Made by a program: the position numbers and the translations under genes. A stretch of 64,000 nt of DNA from Pedobacter aquatilis (GTDB lineage Bacteria; Bacteroidota; Bacteroidia; Sphingobacteriales; Sphingobacteriaceae), in NCBI RefSeq assembly GCF_030409415.1, contig NZ_JAUFPW010000033.1, positions 160,049 through 224,048 of the forward strand, given 5' to 3'. Position 1 is the first letter of the stretch, and the number at the start of each line of letters is the position of its first letter. Positions 32,262-40,898 of the stretch are shown piece by piece. A model generated the notes under the pieces. That model worked only from the letters and a program-made list of their open reading frames with translations, was not told the DNA's origin and ran no database searches.

Positions 32262-32912
32262 ATGAAAGTAGCAGTAATAGGCGCATCGGGCTTTGTAGGT
32301 AAAGCCTTAGTAAACGAATTGGTAAATCGTGGTAATGAAGTAATTGCAATTGCCCGCGATACCGAAAAGATTGAAAATAATGATGATAAGGTAACCAAAG
32401 TTTCGGTTGATGTTTTGGATACCGAAAAATTAGCAGCCGCAATTAATGGGGCAGATGCGGTTGTTAGTGCATTTAATCCGGGTTGGGCTAATCCAAATCT
32501 TTACAATGAAACTTTTGCCGGCGCAAAAGCAATTCAAGCTGGTGTAAAAGCATCAAATGTTAAACGGTTTATTTTTATTGGTGGGGCAGGTACCTTGCAA
32601 ATTGATGGTAACCAATTGGTTGATGGTGAAAATTTCCCAAAGGATATTTATCCGGGCGCATCAGCAGTAAGGGATTATTTTAATATCCTTAAAGAAGAAA
32701 AAGGACTGGATTGGTTGTTTTTTAGTCCGGCGATTGAAATGCATCCAGGTATTACAATCGGCCGCACCGGCAAATATCGTTTAGGTAAAACTTCTCCTGT
32801 TTTCAATGAGGAAGGTCGCTCAATTTTATCAGTAGAAGATTTATCAATTGTTTTGGCAGATGAATTGGAAAATAATGCTCATCACCAGGAACAATTTACA
32901 GCAGCATACTAG
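32262..32912 (+). CDS. NAD(P)-binding oxidoreductase (atypical SDR, YwnB-like)
   Basis: The 216-residue protein is a single Rossmann domain: MKVAVIGASGFVGKALVNEL with the GASGFVG dinucleotide motif, VIAIARDTEKI, DAVVSAFNPGW and RFIFIGGAGTLQIDGNQLVD. This is the NAD(P)H-binding atypical short-chain dehydrogenase family, often called YwnB when next to a YwnA-type Rrf2 regulator. The catalytic role is unknown; redox or flavin reduction is often proposed. It shares an operator with the upstream regulator and ends before a repeat-rich region. Confidence 0.9.
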   Translation: MKVAVIGASGFVGKALVNELVNRGNEVIAIARDTEKIENNDDKVTKVSVDVLDTEKLAAAINGADAVVSAFNPGWANPNLYNETFAGAKAIQAGVKASNVKRFIFIGGAGTLQIDGNQLVDGENFPKDIYPGASAVRDYFNILKEEKGLDWLFFSPAIEMHPGITIGRTGKYRLGKTSPVFNEEGRSILSVEDLSIVLADELENNAHHQEQFTAAY

Positions 32913-33150
32913 GTGAGGTAAGAGGGATGATGTAGGATGGAAGATGTGTTAATGGAAGATGGGTGATGTAATGGATGATGTAAGCTGAGCTCTAAGATGG
33001 ATGCTGTAAAACAGGGAACTTAAAATATAAAGCGGGTTTTCCATATTCCATCATCCATTGCCCCATCTTAGATTATCCATCCTATCTTTGTATTGCCTCA
33101 TCTTACATTTTTCACATCTTACATTTTTTTCTAGATTTTATTTATCTTCG
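32913..33150. repeat. Low-complexity GATG/CATC inverted region
   Basis: The first half is dominated by GGATGATG and GAAGATG words, the second half by CATCATCC, CATCTTA and CATCTTAC words. The halves are roughly inverted and could form a long imperfect hairpin between the oxidoreductase and pyrD genes. Confidence 0.6.
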
Positions 33151-33154
33151 TGGC

Positions 33155-34186
33155 ATGTATCGCCTTATTAAACCAATATTCTTTAAGTTTGACCCTGAAA
33201 ACGTACATTATTTTGTTGTTAAAAGGTTAAAATGGTTTAATGATAAGTTTCCACTTGGTAAAACCATCATCCGTAGCAGTTTTGATGTTCATATAAAAGG
33301 TTTAGAGAAAGAAGTTTTTGGAATCAAGTTTAGAAACCCTGTTGGTTTGGCTGCAGGTTTCGATAAAAATGGCGAATATGTAGAATCTTTAAGCAATCTT
33401 GGCTTTGGTTTTATTGAAGTAGGTACGGTTACACCAATGCCGCAACCTGGAAATGATAAGCCCCGCATGTTTCGTTTACCGAATGATGAAGCTTTAATTA
33501 ACCGGATGGGTTTCAATAATAAAGGTGTTGATGTAATGGCAGAGCGCTTGCGAATGCTAAAAGATAAACATCCGGATATTGTAGTTGGCGGAAACATTGG
33601 CAAAAATAAAGCTACGCCAAATGAAAATGCGGTAAGTGATTACATCAAATGCTTCGATAGACTATTTGATGTGGTAGACTATTTCGTGGTAAATGTGAGC
33701 TCTCCTAATACGCCTGGATTACGGGAGTTGCAGGAAAAAGAACCACTAAAAAACATTTTAAATACACTGCAAGAACGCAACCATAAAAACAATATCTCCA
33801 GACCAATTCTATTAAAAATTGCCCCTGATTTAACTGATGCGCAATTGGATGATATTATCGAAATTGTTACTGAAACTAAAATTGCAGGCATTATTGCTAC
33901 CAATACTACCATCAGCAGAGCAAATTTAGCTACAGAGAAAACTTTGAGCGGAGAAATGGGTGGTTTAAGCGGCAAACCAGTTAAAGAACGCTCTACTGAA
34001 GTTATCAAATATCTATCAGAAAAATCAAATAAAGCGTTCCCTATTATTGGTGTGGGTGGAATTCATTCAGCTAAAGATGCACAAGAAAAATTAGATGCTG
34101 GTGCAAGTTTAGTTCAGTTGTATACTGGTTTTATTTATGAAGGTCCGGGATTGATTAAATCGATTTGTAAATCCCTAATCAAGTAA
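33155..34186 (+). CDS. pyrD: Quinone-dependent dihydroorotate dehydrogenase
   Basis: The 343-residue flavoprotein oxidises dihydroorotate to orotate in pyrimidine synthesis, passing electrons to quinone. The N-terminal [20 protein letters not shown] helix region is the membrane-associated extension of class 2 enzymes. Core segments are [55 protein letters not shown] with the catalytic Ser, [34 protein letters not shown] and [20 protein letters not shown]. All are intact. Confidence 0.97.
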   Translation: MYRLIKPIFFKFDPENVHYFVVKRLKWFNDKFPLGKTIIRSSFDVHIKGLEKEVFGIKFRNPVGLAAGFDKNGEYVESLSNLGFGFIEVGTVTPMPQPGNDKPRMFRLPNDEALINRMGFNNKGVDVMAERLRMLKDKHPDIVVGGNIGKNKATPNENAVSDYIKCFDRLFDVVDYFVVNVSSPNTPGLRELQEKEPLKNILNTLQERNHKNNISRPILLKIAPDLTDAQLDDIIEIVTETKIAGIIATNTTISRANLATEKTLSGEMGGLSGKPVKERSTEVIKYLSEKSNKAFPIIGVGGIHSAKDAQEKLDAGASLVQLYTGFIYEGPGLIKSICKSLIK

Positions 34187-34187
34187 T

Positions 34188-34748
34188 TTAAACTTTTAAA
34201 CTTCCTCTAAATGCCCTTGCGGCGTAGTACGATGAGGCTCCATTGTGGTAAATGAAAACGGTTTCATATCTGTAATCAGCAAAAATTGCACCTCCAAGTT
34301 TTCTGATATTGTCAGGCGTTTTTATCCAGCTAGAGGTTTTCATGTCGAATTTCCCAAGTTTTTGTAATGCTCTGTATCCTTCTTCATCTAAAATTTCGAT
34401 ACCCATTTCATTGACCATATCAATTGCCGTATTTTCTGGTTTAAATTCCTTCCTCGAATCAAGTGCCTCACGGTCGTAACAAATACTTCTTCTGCCTTTC
34501 GGTGTTTCTGCAGCACAATCACAAAATAGATATTCATCCGTTTCTTTACTGTATCCAATAACATCAGGTTCGCCACCTGTGCGTTCCATTTCATTTAACG
34601 ACCAAAGTTTAGTAGCATTTTCTCTGAGTTTAGTTTCTACTTTTATCCATTCTACATCTTCATGCCTGTTGGTGTTTTTATCAAAACGGGTTTTTAATAA
34701 AGCTAATAGTGCTTCTGTTTCCTGGTTGGATAATTCTTTTTTACTCAT
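34188..34748 (-). CDS. DUF4256 domain protein
   Basis: The 186-residue cytoplasmic protein matches DUF4256: LLALLKTRFDKNTNRHEDVE, GEPDVIGYSKETDEYLFCDC, RRSICYDREALDSRKEF, MGIEILDEEGYRALQKLGKF and YETVFIYHNGASSYYAARAF. The role is unknown. ATG 34748 is chosen since the upstream in-frame codon at 34856 would overlap the preceding gene by 74 bases and add 36 unrelated residues. It converges on pyrD with one base between the stops. Confidence 0.85.
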   Translation of the reverse strand: MSKKELSNQETEALLALLKTRFDKNTNRHEDVEWIKVETKLRENATKLWSLNEMERTGGEPDVIGYSKETDEYLFCDCAAETPKGRRSICYDREALDSRKEFKPENTAIDMVNEMGIEILDEEGYRALQKLGKFDMKTSSWIKTPDNIRKLGGAIFADYRYETVFIYHNGASSYYAARAFRGSLKV

Positions 34749-34782
34749 AATATTGCTTGATAATAAAGCGAATATATAGCTT

Positions 34783-35268
34783 TTATATTTTAGTAACCGA
34801 TTTGATTTCTTCAATTGTTCTAACAGAAGATTTTGTGGTATCGTAGATATATGCAACGTTTATTTTGACTAAATCTCCAGGCTTTAAAGTTTTGATTATT
34901 TCTGAATAATTATTTTTTAATTTTTTCTTGTTATAATCGCTCAACTGCATTGTAAATGTTGCCATTTTCTCCTTTCTTGCTTCTCCGTTTATAAGTAACT
35001 TATTGTATTTTAGAACTCGAAAGTTTGCAAATTCTCCAGAATTGCCACAAGTTTTAGGGCATAAAGACGTTCTACCCGGGCACAATCGATATTTTATTTC
35101 ACTTAACTTTGCTTCAAAAATATGGATTGTTGTAAAAGGTTCTTGCTCCCAATTTTTGCTAAATGATGAAGTCGTTTCCGCTTTTCTTTCTAGACTATTT
35201 TTAGAAATAAAGCTAGCATTTAATAAAAATACTATTATACCTAAAAGCACTATCGTTAATTTTTTCAT
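34783..35268 (-). CDS. Exported hypothetical protein with a cysteine-rich centre
   Basis: The 161-residue protein has a signal peptide (LTIVLLGIIVFLLNASF) and a mature part with Cys63, Cys70 and Cys74 in RLCPGRTSLCPKTCGNSGEF. The second half is basic with strand-forming residues (EIIKTLKPGDLVKINVAYIY), as in OB-like or beta-barrel folds. The family was not recognised. The CPxxCG-like arrangement may hold a metal or disulfides. It precedes the DUF4256 gene by 34 bases and may be co-transcribed. Confidence 0.65.
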   Translation of the reverse strand: MKKLTIVLLGIIVFLLNASFISKNSLERKAETTSSFSKNWEQEPFTTIHIFEAKLSEIKYRLCPGRTSLCPKTCGNSGEFANFRVLKYNKLLINGEARKEKMATFTMQLSDYNKKKLKNNYSEIIKTLKPGDLVKINVAYIYDTTKSSVRTIEEIKSVTKI

Positions 35269-35401
35269 TACGATTAATTTTTAATGAGATTAAATTTATT
35301 AGTTACACATTAATTGTGCTGAAGGGAGATTACGAATAAATCGCTTTGCGAAATTACGAATTACTTTTCGACTTAAGGTTAGATATTTTTGTTGAGGATG
35401 A

Positions 35402-36070
35402 TTATAACTTTTGTCGGCTTACCATTTCGTTAATCCAAATTGGAGCAAAGGGAGAGGTGCAACCTTTTGATACCGGATAATTACGGTAAACACCTAAAAA
35501 TTCTCCAATCTTTATTGCTCGCTCTCTATATTCCGGATGATTTATGCCGATTTGAGCAAGTGTTGTGTTCATTGTCCATTGCACTTCTGGAGCAGCAGTC
35601 AGCATTTCCTTTTCAATTCTTTCTAATAAAGCTTCGATGTTAATTCCTTCCGGATTTCTAGTTACACGACCGCTTGTTAAACTCCAACCTGCTCTGGCAA
35701 GCATTTTGTCATTAGTGTTCATCCATCGTTCACGAAATTGCTCATTGTTAGGGTAATCTTTAACAATGTAATTATAAAACCAATCTGCCGCCCAGGTAAA
35801 ATCTTCTTGAGAAACCATTGTTTCAATTTCATCAGCCGAGAGTTCTTTTGGTTTCAGAATTAAAATTGAAAGTAATCTTGCATCAATATTTTCAGTCTTC
35901 CAAAGTTCGAGCGCTAAAGAATGATTGGTTTTTATTTTCTTGGCGATTGCTCTGATGTCGCCCATTTTTACGCCATATAAATTTTCTCTTGCGCCATTTT
36001 TTAAGTGCATATTACGAACTTTTTCGTCGCCAAGTGATTTAAGTGTTGATATGGTTTCTTGTAGATTCAT
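35402..36070 (-). CDS. DNA alkylation repair protein (AlkD-like HEAT repeat)
   Basis: The 222-residue protein is an all-helical HEAT-like repeat protein: LKSLGDEKVRNMHLKNGARE, YGVKMGDIRAIAKKIKTNHS, LALELWKTENIDARLLSILI and FTWAADWFYNYIVKDYP, which resemble AlkD DNA glycosylases and their relatives. It would scan DNA for alkylated bases. ATG 36070 is used; the GTG at 36142 adds residues without similarity. It stands alone between the DUF4256 pair and the small basic protein gene. Confidence 0.82.
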   Translation of the reverse strand: MNLQETISTLKSLGDEKVRNMHLKNGARENLYGVKMGDIRAIAKKIKTNHSLALELWKTENIDARLLSILILKPKELSADEIETMVSQEDFTWAADWFYNYIVKDYPNNEQFRERWMNTNDKMLARAGWSLTSGRVTRNPEGINIEALLERIEKEMLTAAPEVQWTMNTTLAQIGINHPEYRERAIKIGEFLGVYRNYPVSKGCTSPFAPIWINEMVSRQKL

Positions 36071-36167
36071 TATCGTTAGCTTATCTTTCTCAAAATTATC
36101 TTTAAAAATGCAATTAGCAAAGTAAAGGTTTGAGAATCCCACTTATTAATTTAAACAAAAAATCAGG

Positions 36168-36204
36168 GCAAAAAAAAAGCATCCTTTGATCAGAAGGATG
36201 CTTT
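36168..36204 (-). terminator. Terminator of the small basic protein gene
   Basis: AAAGCATCCTT at 36176-36186 pairs with AAGGATGCTTT at 36194-36204. On the minus strand it is followed by a long U-tract (complement of the A-run at 36168-36178). Confidence 0.85.
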
Positions 36205-36230
36205 AAATTTTTTAGAAGATGCTCTAAAAA

Positions 36231-36401
36231 CTATTTTGCTAAACCAGCTAAAACAGCGTTGTTTTTAGCTAATTGGTCGTTTTTAGGTTGTGCAGAGCGA
36301 CTTCCTAACTCAATGTTAGTAGCTCTTTTTAAGAAATCCACTTCTTGGTGAGCGGTATTTTTATTTCTTCTGTCTTTTCTTTTTAATCTGGTAACTGCCA
36401 T
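36231..36401 (-). CDS. Small highly basic protein downstream of tRNA-Cys
   Basis: This 56-residue gene encodes MAVTRLKRKDRRNKNTAHQE followed by VDFLKRATNIELGSRSAQPK and a helical tail. The N-terminus is dense in Lys and Arg, as in small ribosomal or nucleic-acid-binding proteins. Similar small proteins occur in Sphingobacteria, and an association with the ribosome is plausible; Bacteroidia-specific ribosomal proteins are known, but identity with one of them was not tested. It is 34 bases after tRNA-Cys on the same strand and shares its promoter and the terminator at 36168. Confidence 0.75.
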   Translation of the reverse strand: MAVTRLKRKDRRNKNTAHQEVDFLKRATNIELGSRSAQPKNDQLAKNNAVLAGLAK

Positions 36402-36435
36402 GGTTTTAACCTTTTATTATTTTTATTTGTACAAA

Positions 36436-36509
36436 TGGAGGTCGAGAGCGGATTCGAACCGCTGTAGAAGGTTTTGCAGACCTCTGCCTAGCCACTCGGC
36501 CACTCGACC
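36436..36509 (-). tRNA. tRNA-Cys (anticodon GCA)
   Basis: The minus-strand sequence folds as a cloverleaf: acceptor GGTCGAG with CTCGACC, D arm GCC with GGC, anticodon stem GAGGT with ACCTT around loop CTGCAAA, T arm AGCGG with CCGCT around TTCGAAT, then discriminator U and an encoded CCA. The anticodon GCA and U73 identify cysteine. The 5' end is 36509 by acceptor pairing. Confidence 0.95.
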
Positions 36510-36526
36510 CTTTAAATTCAAGGTTG

Positions 36527-36557
36527 CAAAAATAGGAATTATTAATTAGTCCGCAAA
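36527..36557 (-). promoter_or_regulatory. Promoter of the tRNA-Cys/small-protein unit
   Basis: Minus strand TTTG (36557-36554), 19 bases, then TATTTTTG (36534-36527). Both Bacteroidota promoter boxes match exactly at the preferred spacing. Transcription should start about 10 bases before the tRNA. Confidence 0.85.
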
Positions 36558-36569
36558 TAAAATCTGCTT

Positions 36570-37316
36570 TTAATTTCGAACTCTCACTATTTCAGCACAA
36601 AAGATTGCAGCACTTACGGCAACGTTTAATGATTCTGCTGCTCCAATTCTTGGAATGGTTACAGGTTTTTTAATTTTTTTTATTACATCAGGCGTTATTC
36701 CTTTTCCTTCATTACCTAAAATAATCAATCCTTCAGTACCCCAATCAGTTTTATAAATTGAATCTCCATCTAGCAAAGCACCAAATATTGGCATATCTGT
36801 TTTTTCTAATATGGTAACTAAATTTTCGTAATAAACATTAACCCTTGCTAACGAGCCCATTGTTGCTTGTACAGTTTTCGGATTATAAGCTTCCACACAA
36901 TCTTCAGAACAAATAATATTTTTGAAACCAAACCAATCTGCCGTGCGAATGATAGTGCCCATATTGCCCGGGTCTTGCACACCATCTAAAATAATTGTAA
37001 ACTGATTTTTAAGCGATTTTAAGTCAACAGAAGAAGTTTCAGGCTGGTGAACAACTGCTAAAAAACCTTGTGGTGTTTGTAATGTACTAATCTTACTTAA
37101 TTCAGCGTTGTTTACTTCAAATAAGTTTATATTTGCAGGTAATTTGGGCAACAAATGATACTGTTCGGTGTTGTAAAATATGGTATGAATTTGAAAATTT
37201 GATTGTATAAATTCTTTAATAGATTTTATACCCTCAACCAAAAAAAGACCATTTTCTTTACGATATTTTTTTTGATGTAACGATTTAATAAAACTAATCT
37301 GAGATTTTGAAAGCAT
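36570..37316 (-). CDS. TrmH/SpoU family RNA methyltransferase
   Basis: The 248-residue protein has an N-terminal substrate-binding part and a SPOUT (trefoil-knot) methyltransferase domain: VQDPGNMGTIIRTADWFGF, PKTVQATMGSLARVNVYYEN, EGLIILGNEGKGITPDVIKK and VTIPRIGAAESLNVAVSAAI. It 2'-O-methylates a ribose in rRNA or tRNA using S-adenosylmethionine; the closest group by layout is RlmB/TrmH, but the exact target is not visible. Its start overlaps that of the divergent tamL gene by 10 bases. Confidence 0.92.
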   Translation of the reverse strand: MLSKSQISFIKSLHQKKYRKENGLFLVEGIKSIKEFIQSNFQIHTIFYNTEQYHLLPKLPANINLFEVNNAELSKISTLQTPQGFLAVVHQPETSSVDLKSLKNQFTIILDGVQDPGNMGTIIRTADWFGFKNIICSEDCVEAYNPKTVQATMGSLARVNVYYENLVTILEKTDMPIFGALLDGDSIYKTDWGTEGLIILGNEGKGITPDVIKKIKKPVTIPRIGAAESLNVAVSAAIFCAEIVRVRN

Positions 37317-39724
37317 ACAAATCCTTTAAATATTCTAAACTGAAAAGCCCTGCAATATTACTATTAATTATTGTTTTAATACAGGGTTGTTCATCAACTA
37401 AATACATTCCAGATTACCAGTCAATTGTTAAAAAAGTTACTATCGATAGTGTTGATGTTAAGTTTGAAGAACAGGCTTACAACTATGTTCAAAAGGATAT
37501 TCGTCCTTCTTCGGCATTTAGTATTAATGTGCCGTTATATAATTTGTTTAACACAAAGGATGGCAGATATAAAACTACAGATATAAAACCTTTTGGTTCG
37601 CCACCTGCAATTCTTGATAGTGCGCTTGTTGAAATCTCCAGAAATCAGATTGAAAAATTTTTGAGGGGAAAAGGTTATTTCCAAGCGAAGGTTATATCAA
37701 ATATTAAGGTGAAGGAAAAAAAGGCAGAGATAAATTTTAAAGCCCAGCCTGGTCCGGCATCATACATCGGAAAACTCTCTGATTCTATTTTTACGCCTCA
37801 GGTCAGAACTGTTTATCATAAGGAAAAACCTACATTTACACACCTTCATGAAGGCATGCAATATGACTCAGATTCCTTAAGTTATGAACGAGATCAGATT
37901 TATCGAATAATGAAGGAGAATGGATATTATGAATTTTTACGTCCGTTTGTGAATTTTGATGTGATTGAAACTGAGGATGTTAAAAAAGTTGATTTAAAAC
38001 TCAATATTACAAATCCGCCAAATGGCGACCATAAGCAGTTTTATATTGGCAATACACATATGCTTATTGCGCCAAGTCCTGATGGTTTGCCAGATTCTGC
38101 AAGGTATAAATTAAGTAAAGATACCATTAATGGTATCGTTTATACAGATTTCTCAGGTCGCTATAGAAGAAATCCAATTGTTCGTTATGATTTTTTAAAG
38201 CAAAACGAACTTTATGATATTAGAAACGAGCAGCTAACATACGATAGAATGTATGAGCTTAACATTTTTAAGAATGTTAAAATAGATTATTACAGAAGAG
38301 ATAGTACATCGAACAAAATTAACCCAATTATACTTTTAACGCCGCAAAAGGTAATGAGTAACAGGGTAGAGGGTGAGGTGCCTTTTAATGGTGGTACGGT
38401 TGGCTTCAATCTTAGTAACACCTACACTAATAATAATTTATTTCGTGGCGCAGAGCGATTTGAATTGCAATTAAAAGGCGGCCTTCAATCTAGAATTGGT
38501 AACGGCACATCCCCATTTCGTGATATTTATCAGCGAGATTTCTCTATCAGCGCAAGTATTAGTGTTCCGCGATTAATTATACCATTTTACAATCCTGTTT
38601 TGGGCGGAAATGGTATGCCACACACAACTTTTTCATCAAGTTACATTTATGCTTTGCAGAAGGATGTTTCGGTGCGAAGAATTTTTATCAACTCGATTAC
38701 CTATGACTGGTTTGAAACAAAATCAAAGCTGCACAGTTTTACACCCTTAAATTTTGAGTATAGGTTTGGAAATTTAGACCCAAGTATTCCGGAAGAGATT
38801 TTACTCAACAACATTTATTACGGCATCCTTTTAGGTAGAAAAGATTTAACCTTAGGTATGAAATATACCTACACTTTAAATGCGGATAAGCTTAATCAAC
38901 TGAGAACTTTTGTTTATTTCCGCGGCGGGGTAGATATTGCCGGAAACCTTTTGCAAGGCATCACAAATGTATTCGGTGCTCAAAGAGACCCTGCCAATGG
39001 TAATTCAGCAAATTTATTGGGTTTGCCTTTTAACCAATATGTTCGTCCGGAGATAGATATCCGTTGGTATAAACATTTGGGTGGGACTAATCAGTTTGTG
39101 GCGAGATTATCGGCCGGAGTTGGATACGCTTACGGAAACTCAGAAGAACGCGGTATTCCGTTTGAGAAATTATTTTTTGCCGGAGGTTCAAACGGAATTA
39201 GAGCCTGGCAAGCCAGAACTTTAGGGCCGGGCAATTACAATCGTGACGTTATTGGTACTGATTTAGGTAGAAGAACTTTATTTGGATTGGATCAGTTAGG
39301 TGAAATGAAAATTGAAGCCAATCTGGAATATCGTTACACTTTATTGAAGAAGTTTTTTGGAGGCGTTTTAAAGGGGGCTGCCTTTGTTGATATGGGCAAC
39401 GTGTGGAACATTAACGGTAAAAGTACCTTGAGTGGTAATATTAGCGAGGAAATTAGGCAGCAGACGCTTTTAAGGCTTAGTAAGCTTGCGCAACAAACAG
39501 CAATTGGTGCGGGTGCAGGTTTCAGATATGATGTTCAGTATTTCGTTTTCAGGTTTGATATTGGATTAAAAATTAAAGATCCACAATTTTCAGGTTCAGA
39601 ACAATGGGTTGTTGGTAAGTTTTTATCTGGCGGAAGAGATTTTAGAAATAATTTCAATTTAACCCATGCACCAGACACCTACCGTTTCTTACAGTACAAT
39701 TTTGGTATCGGGATGCCTTTCTAA
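37307..39724 (+). CDS. tamL: TamL, lipoprotein form of TamA/BamA family
   Basis: The 805-residue outer-membrane protein begins with a lipoprotein signal (AILLLIIVLIQGC, lipid-linked Cys28), which is the Bacteroidota TamL hallmark. POTRA domains occupy about residues 35-350, and the C-terminal barrel carries FFAGGSNGIRAWQARTLGPG and ends YNFGIGMPF. Together with TamB it would move proteins or lipids to the outer membrane. Only TTG 37307 gives a start that includes the signal sequence; no ATG is available in frame. It overlaps the divergent methyltransferase start by 10 bases. Confidence 0.92.
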   Translation: MKAYKSFKYSKLKSPAILLLIIVLIQGCSSTKYIPDYQSIVKKVTIDSVDVKFEEQAYNYVQKDIRPSSAFSINVPLYNLFNTKDGRYKTTDIKPFGSPPAILDSALVEISRNQIEKFLRGKGYFQAKVISNIKVKEKKAEINFKAQPGPASYIGKLSDSIFTPQVRTVYHKEKPTFTHLHEGMQYDSDSLSYERDQIYRIMKENGYYEFLRPFVNFDVIETEDVKKVDLKLNITNPPNGDHKQFYIGNTHMLIAPSPDGLPDSARYKLSKDTINGIVYTDFSGRYRRNPIVRYDFLKQNELYDIRNEQLTYDRMYELNIFKNVKIDYYRRDSTSNKINPIILLTPQKVMSNRVEGEVPFNGGTVGFNLSNTYTNNNLFRGAERFELQLKGGLQSRIGNGTSPFRDIYQRDFSISASISVPRLIIPFYNPVLGGNGMPHTTFSSSYIYALQKDVSVRRIFINSITYDWFETKSKLHSFTPLNFEYRFGNLDPSIPEEILLNNIYYGILLGRKDLTLGMKYTYTLNADKLNQLRTFVYFRGGVDIAGNLLQGITNVFGAQRDPANGNSANLLGLPFNQYVRPEIDIRWYKHLGGTNQFVARLSAGVGYAYGNSEERGIPFEKLFFAGGSNGIRAWQARTLGPGNYNRDVIGTDLGRRTLFGLDQLGEMKIEANLEYRYTLLKKFFGGVLKGAAFVDMGNVWNINGKSTLSGNISEEIRQQTLLRLSKLAQQTAIGAGAGFRYDVQYFVFRFDIGLKIKDPQFSGSEQWVVGKFLSGGRDFRNNFNLTHAPDTYRFLQYNFGIGMPF

Positions 39725-40300
39725 TTAGCTGAATAAGTTCAAAAGGCCAGGTTTGGTATTAGGGTTTTTAAATGGTATTTCTTTAAAAGGTTGCCATCTT
39801 TTATCGATGTGCTTGTAAACTGAGAAATGATTCACATCGAATGTTCTTTTGAAGTTTTTATTTTGGTACTCATCCATAATTGCAGCGTATTGATGTGGTT
39901 TTACATCTTTAAAAGCAATTGTTAAGTGCGGCGTAAATTTGAAGTTATTCTTTTCATCAAGAAGGTTTAGCGGTTTTAACTCCCTTTTTATTTGCGATTG
40001 CAATTTCACTAAGCTTTCGTTTTGCTCAACATCGATATAAATGGTATGCTGTGGGAAAGAATTAAAGTTTTTGATTACCTGGCTAAATGGAGTTGAAAAG
40101 GCAGCATTTTCCAAAGTGCTAAAAAATTGTTTCTCTTTTTCTAAAGATGATATTTTAACAGGATTATAAAGTGTAATATGTGCCGGTCGTTTTAAGGATT
40201 GGAAAAGCTGATATTTTTCTGAAATCTCATTGCGGATGACGTCAATATCTTCCACAATCGAAATTGGCGGAACAATACAAACCAAAAATAAATTCTCCAT
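39725..40300 (-). CDS. 2'-5' RNA ligase/cyclic phosphodiesterase family protein
   Basis: The 191-residue protein has the two HxT motifs of the 2H phosphoesterases, HITLYN near residue 42 and HLTIAF near residue 126. Family members join or cleave 2'-5' bonds or process cyclic phosphates of RNA. Three consecutive ATG codons exist (40306, 40303, 40300); the last is used because a -7 box lies directly upstream. The gene converges with tamL with no gap. Confidence 0.85.
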   Translation of the reverse strand: MENLFLVCIVPPISIVEDIDVIRNEISEKYQLFQSLKRPAHITLYNPVKISSLEKEKQFFSTLENAAFSTPFSQVIKNFNSFPQHTIYIDVEQNESLVKLQSQIKRELKPLNLLDEKNNFKFTPHLTIAFKDVKPHQYAAIMDEYQNKNFKRTFDVNHFSVYKHIDKRWQPFKEIPFKNPNTKPGLLNLFS

Positions 40301-40303
40301 CAT

Positions 40304-40311
40304 CAAAAATA
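40304..40311 (-). promoter_or_regulatory. Bacteroidota -7 box overlapping the start of the 2H phosphoesterase gene
   Basis: Minus strand TATTTTTG is followed directly by ATGATGATG. A transcript start about 7 bases later would lie at or after the third ATG. The box may be coincidental, or a further upstream promoter may be used. Confidence 0.35.
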
Positions 40312-40367
40312 CTAAAATAATTAGTAATTTTTTAAAAAAAATCTACCTTTTGAATTGAGGAATTTAA

Positions 40368-40898
40368 TTAAAATAAATTCTTTAACCCATCAAAAATACT
40401 CTCGAAAAATGTAGCTAAATTTAATCCGCTGCTGTGGTTAAAATAAACAAATACCAAAAAGATAATCACTGCGAAAATGATGAGCTTTCTAAATGCAAAA
40501 GCGATTATTACCAATAAGATCGGTATGATAAATAACCATAAACTATTGATTGGATATGGATTTAAATCACCATCTTTTTTGTAAACATAAACAAGTTTGC
40601 TATGTGTGCCCGAATCATTTTTATGCTTTAAATACACAAAGGTAGAACGTTCTATAGGTAATGGTAAAACGGCAATACCATCGTTAAATTTTAAGCTCTG
40701 TGTAAAACCGCTTACGCTAAAAGTATAAGCTCCGTTAATGTTTTCGTTAGGATTATCTAAAGAATCCGCCGCAATAATGGCCAATTTATTATTCTTTAAC
40801 AGATTTTCCTTAACTAAAAAGTTGTTAATTGCCGAAGTTTGTGCGAAGCCAAAAGAGCTGGTTAAGCAAAGAAAAAACAAGATAAATCCCTTTTTCAT
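40368..40898 (-). CDS. Exported/membrane hypothetical protein coupled to the patatin gene
   Basis: The 176-residue protein has a signal peptide (FILFFLCLTSSFGFAQ), a periplasmic domain with KFNDGIAVLPLPIERSTFVY, and two adjacent membrane helices (LWLFIIPILLVIIAFAF and LIIFAVIIFLVFVYF) near the C-terminus. The family was not recognised. Its ATG overlaps the stop of the patatin gene as ATGA, so the two are translated together and probably act together at the envelope. Confidence 0.7.
   Translation of the reverse strand: MKKGFILFFLCLTSSFGFAQTSAINNFLVKENLLKNNKLAIIAADSLDNPNENINGAYTFSVSGFTQSLKFNDGIAVLPLPIERSTFVYLKHKNDSGTHSKLVYVYKKDGDLNPYPINSLWLFIIPILLVIIAFAFRKLIIFAVIIFLVFVYFNHSSGLNLATFFESIFDGLKNLF

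Noticed and set aside
31716..32912. Iron-sulfur sensing IscR/NsrR-type regulation
   Set aside because: The regulator has only one cysteine, not the three needed for the cluster.
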